Shown piece after piece: positions 15,201 through 18,421 of a stretch of 18,421 nucleotides of DNA (position 1 is its first letter; the number at the start of each line of letters is the position of its first letter). Made by a program: the position numbers and the translations under genes. This DNA comes from DASTRU01 sp035761045 (GTDB lineage: Bacteria > Pseudomonadota > Gammaproteobacteria > Burkholderiales > Burkholderiaceae_E). The stretch is from assembly GCA_035761045.1 (NCBI GenBank), contig DASTRU010000270.1, positions 1 to 18,421 of the forward strand, given 5' to 3'. The notes under the pieces were generated by a model that ran no database searches, was not told the origin of the DNA, and saw only the letters and a list, made by a program, of their open reading frames with translations.

Positions 15201-15923
15201 CCTCAACCGATTACCGGCGGGGTTACCGTGAGCATGAATCCCGAGGACGGCAAGCGCTGGGTGTTCTTTGGAACGGGTCGCTTGCTATCCGTCGCCGACC
15301 GTAGCGATAAGAGTGTTCAAACGTGGTACGGGCTCATTGATGGTTCAGCCAATATTTCCGGTCGCGATAAATTGGTGAAACGAACCATATCCACTCTTGG
15401 TACGGTGGGTTCTCGTCAAGTGCGGCTTGTAAGCGCCGCGCAAAAAGACGATATGACCGATAAGAGTGGTTGGTATATGGACCTCTTCGTGACGGACGCG
15501 GCGGGAAACAACGCGCCGATTGGTGAGCGCATCGTCTCGTCGCCGGTGTTCTTCGGTTCCGTGCTGCAAGCGGTATCGAATACGCCCAACCCACAAGTAT
15601 GCGAAGCGGGCGGTGAAAGCTGGAGTTACGCGATCAACCCGTATACGGGAGCTGGGCTCGACTTCCAGTTCTTCGATTTTGATCGCGACGGTAATTACAA
15701 CGACGCGGACGATCGCAGTGGCGGCAAGATTCCGAGCGGGTTCAGGATGGATGGCTTGTCGGCGGGCATAACACCCGTCTTAAAGCCGAATGACGGCAGC
15801 GGTTCGGGCGTTACCGCGCGCAACACCAGTGCGGGCACGGACGGCAAGCCCGATTCGAGCCTGCCCGATACCCGCGATAAATCTCGCAGCGGCCGTCTGT
15901 CTTGGCGCGAACTATTGAAATGA
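12213..15923 (+). CDS. pilY1: PilY1/PilC-family pilus tip adhesin and assembly protein
   Basis: A 1236-residue exported protein. The signal peptide covers about residues 1-35, with a hydrophobic RLVTLAALIAML core and cleavage near TYAA. A von Willebrand A-like domain follows, with a MIDAS-type D59-x-S61-x-S63 (DDSGSMD), a likely T390 (GGTPNREAL) and D431 (LFTDGF), separated by a long insertion. The C-terminal half is the PilC beta-propeller, beginning around VVYVGANDGMLHAFDA (about residue 770) and including the VDGEVNVADVFDG and TTGRGGNTIFALDV blocks. Two EF-hand-like calcium loops are visible: D950-N-D952-R-D954-G-x-x-D958, and D1155-F-D1157-R-D1159-G. In P. aeruginosa, PilY1 sits at the tip, controls extension/retraction through calcium, and mediates adhesion. 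The ATG at 12213 is chosen; a TTG at 12174 is in frame but lacks support. Confidence 0.95.
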   Translation: MQTSIFKTPKLSFNAPRLVTLAALIAMLAQQGTYAAVAISSVPVEGAISVKPNLLLAIDDSGSMDGEMLFNTNDGALWWNATTKSFVGLDGADNPSKGALNFNNDGGANATWKKYIYLFPNGQANPSDGRRVYPDEADDHFAVPPTYEFAFTRSSDYNGMYYNPKVVYKPWFYGGDTQFINANPAAASYDPVANPGFTVNLAVDRTASGDNETFRLQPGMRDSSGNVVSAVKDEVFTFYPATYYVKIKDDIAFGGTYNCSRPDPQSYIDAVNSPSILFNAQGRKVIDALGPDGGCLRKYEIKATTLTFPNGNNYVQEIQNFANWFTYYRKRHLAARAGFGQAFNGFKGFYAGAYRISQRKLYGMYDMDASATRKDLYNYIYSIGGRRGGTPNREALMYAGQLFSKADTLPTPRPDIVTRSCQRNAAILFTDGFSNPAVTGLSNVDGNDGAPFADTFTNTIADVAMNYYKNNLRPDLPNDGPVKVPSQCSNRSLAPRLDCNTQLHMNTYAVTLGASGYIFGKTHFTPDDAFNSPPAWADPSQQRSPHQVDDLYHATINGRGLMLRASDAVELQTKLAEIVNRAIGKETSSNAVIANSTILKSGSAIFQANYQSDGWTGDLMKFEFDGDGNLGTQPTWRASLNMPNASERKIYTRYNNVNREFSWQSPLGALEIAVESQLPTAARLNLRTGQQLLNYFRGDDSAEGTTDGDFRSRTTRVDGLTVHVKLGDIVHSSPLYVGAPQDRFYERFTWAGANTYRSFVNSKLNRKPVVYVGANDGMLHAFDAANGKELFAYVPGALVSRLGALASQNYSHQYFVDGEVNVADVFDGTNWKTILVGTTGRGGNTIFALDVTDPTNFDATKVLWEVTIPQMGNTLSKPIVSLLANGQWSVIVGNGYNSSGFRNGGTEQSALIVLNALTGAAVDGGGDFYISTGQGSSVAPNGMSSPFTWDNDRDGKADYIYAGDHLGYVWRFEVKGDRFNQWGGPLNLFRAMNGATPQPITGGVTVSMNPEDGKRWVFFGTGRLLSVADRSDKSVQTWYGLIDGSANISGRDKLVKRTISTLGTVGSRQVRLVSAAQKDDMTDKSGWYMDLFVTDAAGNNAPIGERIVSSPVFFGSVLQAVSNTPNPQVCEAGGESWSYAINPYTGAGLDFQFFDFDRDGNYNDADDRSGGKIPSGFRMDGLSAGITPVLKPNDGSGSGVTARNTSAGTDGKPDSSLPDTRDKSRSGRLSWRELLK

Positions 15924-15925
15924 TC

Positions 15926-15929
15926 GGAG
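15926..15929 (+). promoter_or_regulatory. Shine-Dalgarno site fixing the pilE start
   Basis: GGAG lies 8 nt before the ATG at 15938, in the 14-bp gap after the pilY1 stop. It selects this start over the in-frame ATG at 15902, which overlaps pilY1 and would add 12 residues to the leader. Confidence 0.8.
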
Positions 15930-15937
15930 CCGTCATC

Positions 15938-16381
15938 ATGAAACGTCGATCACGACAGCTGGGTTTTACCTTGGCGGAGGTGATGATCACCGTGGCGATC
16001 ATCGGCATTCTCGCGGCGATCGCCTATCCCAATTACACGCAGTACGTGATCGACTCGCGGCGTAGTCGGGCTCAGGGGTGCGCGAATGAAATCGCGCAAT
16101 TCATGGAGCGGTCCTATACGACAAATCAGACCTACCTGACCGCGGGAGGCGCGGCGCCGACGATCACCGGATTTCAATGCCAAACGGATTTGTCGGGGCA
16201 GTACACCATTGAACCCACGGCGGTGGCCGCGCGTACCTACACGATCAGCGCGACACCCATAGGCGGCCAAGGCACGAAAGATGGCAAATGCGGCTGCACG
16301 CTGACGCTGACCAACACCGGCACAAAAGGCGTGGGGACGTGCTTTAACGGCACGAAAACCGCCGCCGTTTGTTGGAAATAA
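15938..16381 (+). CDS. pilE: PilE-type minor type IV pilin
   Basis: A 147-residue prepilin. The leader MKRRSRQLG is cleaved before FTLAEVMITVAIIGILAAIAYPNYTQYV, with Phe at mature position 1 and Glu at 5. Position 4 is Ala where Ile is usual. The YPNYTQYVIDSRRSRAQGCANEIAQFMERSYTTNQTY stretch matches PilE-type minor pilins that end pilY1 operons. The C-terminal region is short and holds closely spaced cysteines (KCGC, TCFNG, VCWK at the very end), which probably form the disulfide loop. By position it is the last gene of the fimU-pilE operon and, from P. aeruginosa work, would connect the minor-pilin tip to the major-pilin shaft. It could instead be a low-level major-like pilin, but no separate major pilin gene is in the window to compare. 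Confidence 0.92.
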   Translation: MKRRSRQLGFTLAEVMITVAIIGILAAIAYPNYTQYVIDSRRSRAQGCANEIAQFMERSYTTNQTYLTAGGAAPTITGFQCQTDLSGQYTIEPTAVAARTYTISATPIGGQGTKDGKCGCTLTLTNTGTKGVGTCFNGTKTAAVCWK

Positions 16382-16391
16382 GATGTATTAG

Positions 16392-16421
16392 TTGGGCGAG
16401 CGTTACCTGGCGCTCGCCTAA
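16392..16421 (+). terminator. GC-rich hairpin after pilE without a T-tract
   Basis: GGCGAGCG (16395-16402) pairs perfectly with CGCTCGCC (16411-16418) around an 8-nt loop. T-A pairs and one G-T at the base extend the stem to 16392-16421. The 3' flank is AAATGACGGG, not a T-run, so this is an atypical terminator or an RNA-end stabiliser. It ends 9 bp before dnaE. Confidence 0.5.
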
Positions 16422-16430
16422 AATGACGGG

Positions 16431-18421
16431 ATGTCTGCCGTTGATCCCGTCTTCGTCCACCTTCGCTGCCACACCGAATTTTCAATCGTCGATAGCACGC
16501 TGCGCATCGACGACTTGATCGCCGCCGCGCGCGCCGACAAACAGCCCGCGGTCGCCGTCACCGATCTCGCGAACCTTTTCGGATTGGTCAAGTTTTACGT
16601 CGCCGCGCGCGGCAAAGGCATCAAGCCGATCGCGGGGTGCGATGTATGGATCGCTAATCCGTCGGATCGCGCGCGACCATTTCGGCTTCTACTACTCGTT
16701 CAAAACCGCGCCGGATATTTGCGTTTATGCGAATTGCTGTCGCGCGCATGGTTGCGCAATCAGTATTTAGGCCGCGCCGAATTGCAGATGGAGTGGTTCG
16801 ACGAAGGCACGGACGGATTGATCGCGTTGTCGGGCGCGGCGCACGGAGAGGTCGGATGCGCGTTGCTCGCCGGGCTTCCCGAGCTTGCGCGCAACGCGGC
16901 TCATCGGTTGAGCCAACTCTTCCCGCAACGGTTTTATATCGAGCTGCAACGTTCCGGTCATGCGTCGGCAGAATCGCTCGTTCATGCGTCGGTGGGCATC
17001 GCGAGTGCGTTGAACTTGCCAGTTGTCGCCACGCATCCCGTGCAATTCGCCACGGCTGACGATTTCACCGCGCATGAAGCGCGCGTGTGCATCGCCGAGG
17101 GCGAGATTCTCGAAAATCCGCGACGTCGCCGCGCGTTCACGTCGGAGCAATATCTCAAGACGCAAGCCGAGATGGCCGAGTTGTTCGCCGATATTCCATC
17201 GGCGTTGGAAAACACGGTGGAGATCGCGCGCCGCTGCAATTTGCAACTGGAACTCGGTAAACCGCGCCTGCCGCTATTTCCCACGCCCGAGGGCGTCAGT
17301 CTCGACGAATTCCTAAGTCTGCAAGCGGGCGAGGGGCTGAACAAGCGTCTCGAAGCCTTGTATCCCGATGCCGATGAACGCGAACGCCAGCGGCCGCGCT
17401 ACGAAGAACGCCTCGCGTTCGAGTGCAAGACGATCGTGCAGATGGGCTTTCCGGGCTACTTCCTCATCGTGGCCGACTTCATTAATTGGGCGAAGAACAA
17501 CGGCGTGCCCGTCGGACCGGGGCGTGGATCGGGCGCGGGGTCGTTGGTTGCGTATGCCTTGGGCATTACCGATCTTGACCCGCTGCGCTACAACTTGCTG
17601 TTCGAACGCTTTTTAAATCCCGAGCGGATTTCGATGCCCGACTTTGACATCGACTTCTGTCAAGAAGGGCGCGATCGCGTCATCGACTACGTGCGGCGCA
17701 AGTACGGATCGCAATCGGTCTCGCAAATCGCCACGTTTGGAACGATGGCGGCCAAAGCCGCGATTCGCGACATCGGCCGCGTGTTGGATCTTTCGTATTC
17801 CTACGTGGACGGCATCGCCAAGCTCGTGCCGTTTCAACCGGGCAAGACGGTGACGATTTGCAAGCGCACCGATCCCAAGGACGACAAGACGATTTACGCG
17901 CGCGAAGTAGAGCCGCAAATCGAAGAACGCGAACGCGCGGAGGAAGAAGTCGCGGCGCTGTTGGATCTGGCCGCGCGTGTTGAAGGCCTGACGCGCAACG
18001 TCGGCATGCACGCGGGCGGCGTGTTGATCGCGCCGGGCAAGCTCACCGATTTTTGTCCGCTGTATACGCAAAACACCGACGCTGAAAACTCGGGCGGCGT
18101 GGTCTCGCAATTCGATAAGGACGACGTCGAAGCCGTCGGTCTCGTGAAGTTCGACTTCCTGGGTCTTACGACACTTACGATTCTCGATTGGACGGTGCGT
18201 TACATCCGCATGCGTGGCGGCGAGCATGCGAGCTTCGATATCGAGCGCATACCGCTTGATGATCCAAAAGCCTTCACGGTATTTAAAACAGCGAACACGG
18301 GCGCGGTGTTCCAGTTTGAAAGCCGCGGCATGCAAGAGATGTTGGTCCGCGCGCAGCCCGACAAACTCGAAGACATCATCGCCTTGGTGGCCTTGTACCG
18401 CCCGGGACCGATGGACCTGAT
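16431..18421 (+). CDS. dnaE: DNA polymerase III alpha subunit (C-family), 3'-truncated by the window edge
   Basis: The catalytic subunit of the replicative polymerase. The frame is open for 663 codons from the ATG at 16431 to the window end, roughly the first 57% of a typical 1160-residue protein. The PHP domain starts at once (PVFVHLRCHTEFSIVDS). Its first metal-binding HxH is degenerate (LRCH), as in other proteobacterial DnaE proteins where a separate epsilon subunit proofreads. The palm includes GVPVGPGRGSGAGSLVAYALGITDLDPL and MPDFDIDF, with catalytic D404 and D406 (E. coli D401, D403), and KFDFLGL with D574 (E. coli D555). RNVGMHAGGVLIAPGKLTDF and VALYRPGPMD follow. The offset to E. coli numbering grows by 16 between D406 and D574 because of a charged insertion. 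No good SD is seen; the start is fixed by N-terminal alignment. Confidence 0.97.
   Translation, partial: MSAVDPVFVHLRCHTEFSIVDSTLRIDDLIAAARADKQPAVAVTDLANLFGLVKFYVAARGKGIKPIAGCDVWIANPSDRARPFRLLLLVQNRAGYLRLCELLSRAWLRNQYLGRAELQMEWFDEGTDGLIALSGAAHGEVGCALLAGLPELARNAAHRLSQLFPQRFYIELQRSGHASAESLVHASVGIASALNLPVVATHPVQFATADDFTAHEARVCIAEGEILENPRRRRAFTSEQYLKTQAEMAELFADIPSALENTVEIARRCNLQLELGKPRLPLFPTPEGVSLDEFLSLQAGEGLNKRLEALYPDADERERQRPRYEERLAFECKTIVQMGFPGYFLIVADFINWAKNNGVPVGPGRGSGAGSLVAYALGITDLDPLRYNLLFERFLNPERISMPDFDIDFCQEGRDRVIDYVRRKYGSQSVSQIATFGTMAAKAAIRDIGRVLDLSYSYVDGIAKLVPFQPGKTVTICKRTDPKDDKTIYAREVEPQIEERERAEEEVAALLDLAARVEGLTRNVGMHAGGVLIAPGKLTDFCPLYTQNTDAENSGGVVSQFDKDDVEAVGLVKFDFLGLTTLTILDWTVRYIRMRGGEHASFDIERIPLDDPKAFTVFKTANTGAVFQFESRGMQEMLVRAQPDKLEDIIALVALYRPGPMDL

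Noticed and set aside
17613..18335. 240-codon minus-strand frame across dnaE
   Set aside because: It is antisense to the polymerase palm domain, low in recognisable motifs and a shadow.

Overview
The window reads as chromosomal DNA of a betaproteobacterium. Four things point there: the near-canonical gene order aroA-cmk-rpsA-ihfB-lapA-lapB-heptose kinase-hldD-comEA-cysM; an S1 protein and a DnaE that resemble Burkholderiales proteins as I remember them; a heptose kinase not fused to its nucleotidyltransferase; and high GC with many GCG/CGC codons. I cannot name the genus. No RNA gene, insertion sequence, integrase, CRISPR array or phage gene was seen.

Block 1 (1-4014, + strand) is housekeeping. 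It holds the 3' part of aroA (shikimate pathway), cmk (CMP kinase, overlapping aroA by 4 nt), a terminator-like hairpin, rpsA (ribosomal protein S1), ihfB (IHF beta) and a clear intrinsic terminator.

Block 2 (4111-8778, + strand) is a tightly packed envelope operon: lapA, lapB, the heptose kinase (hldA/rfaE1), hldD, comEA and cysM. Most junctions are ATGA or GTGA overlaps. LapA/LapB set the level of LPS synthesis and the heptose enzymes build the inner-core sugar. ComEA is a periplasmic DNA-binding competence protein that shares this transcription unit.

Block 3 (8786-16381) is a type IV pilus minor-pilin locus. fimT lies on the minus strand, converging on cysM with 7 bp between them. Divergent from it is a + strand operon fimU-pilV-pilW-pilX-pilY1-pilE, the order known from Pseudomonas aeruginosa but without pilY2. 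These pseudopilins and the large PilY1 are expected to form the priming and tip complex of the pilus. FimT carries a C-terminal GRPR sequence matching the GRxR DNA-binding motif described for FimT proteins. With comEA under 2 kb away, this suggests a DNA-uptake machine.

Block 4 (16431-end) is the 5' part of dnaE, the replicative DNA polymerase III alpha subunit. It is open to the window edge.

Most of the window is ordinary. The points most worth a second look are the FimT/ComEA DNA-uptake grouping, an AroA active-site loop with unusual residues at the two positions best known for glyphosate tolerance, a low-GC pocket inside pilW, and two calcium-loop motifs in PilY1.
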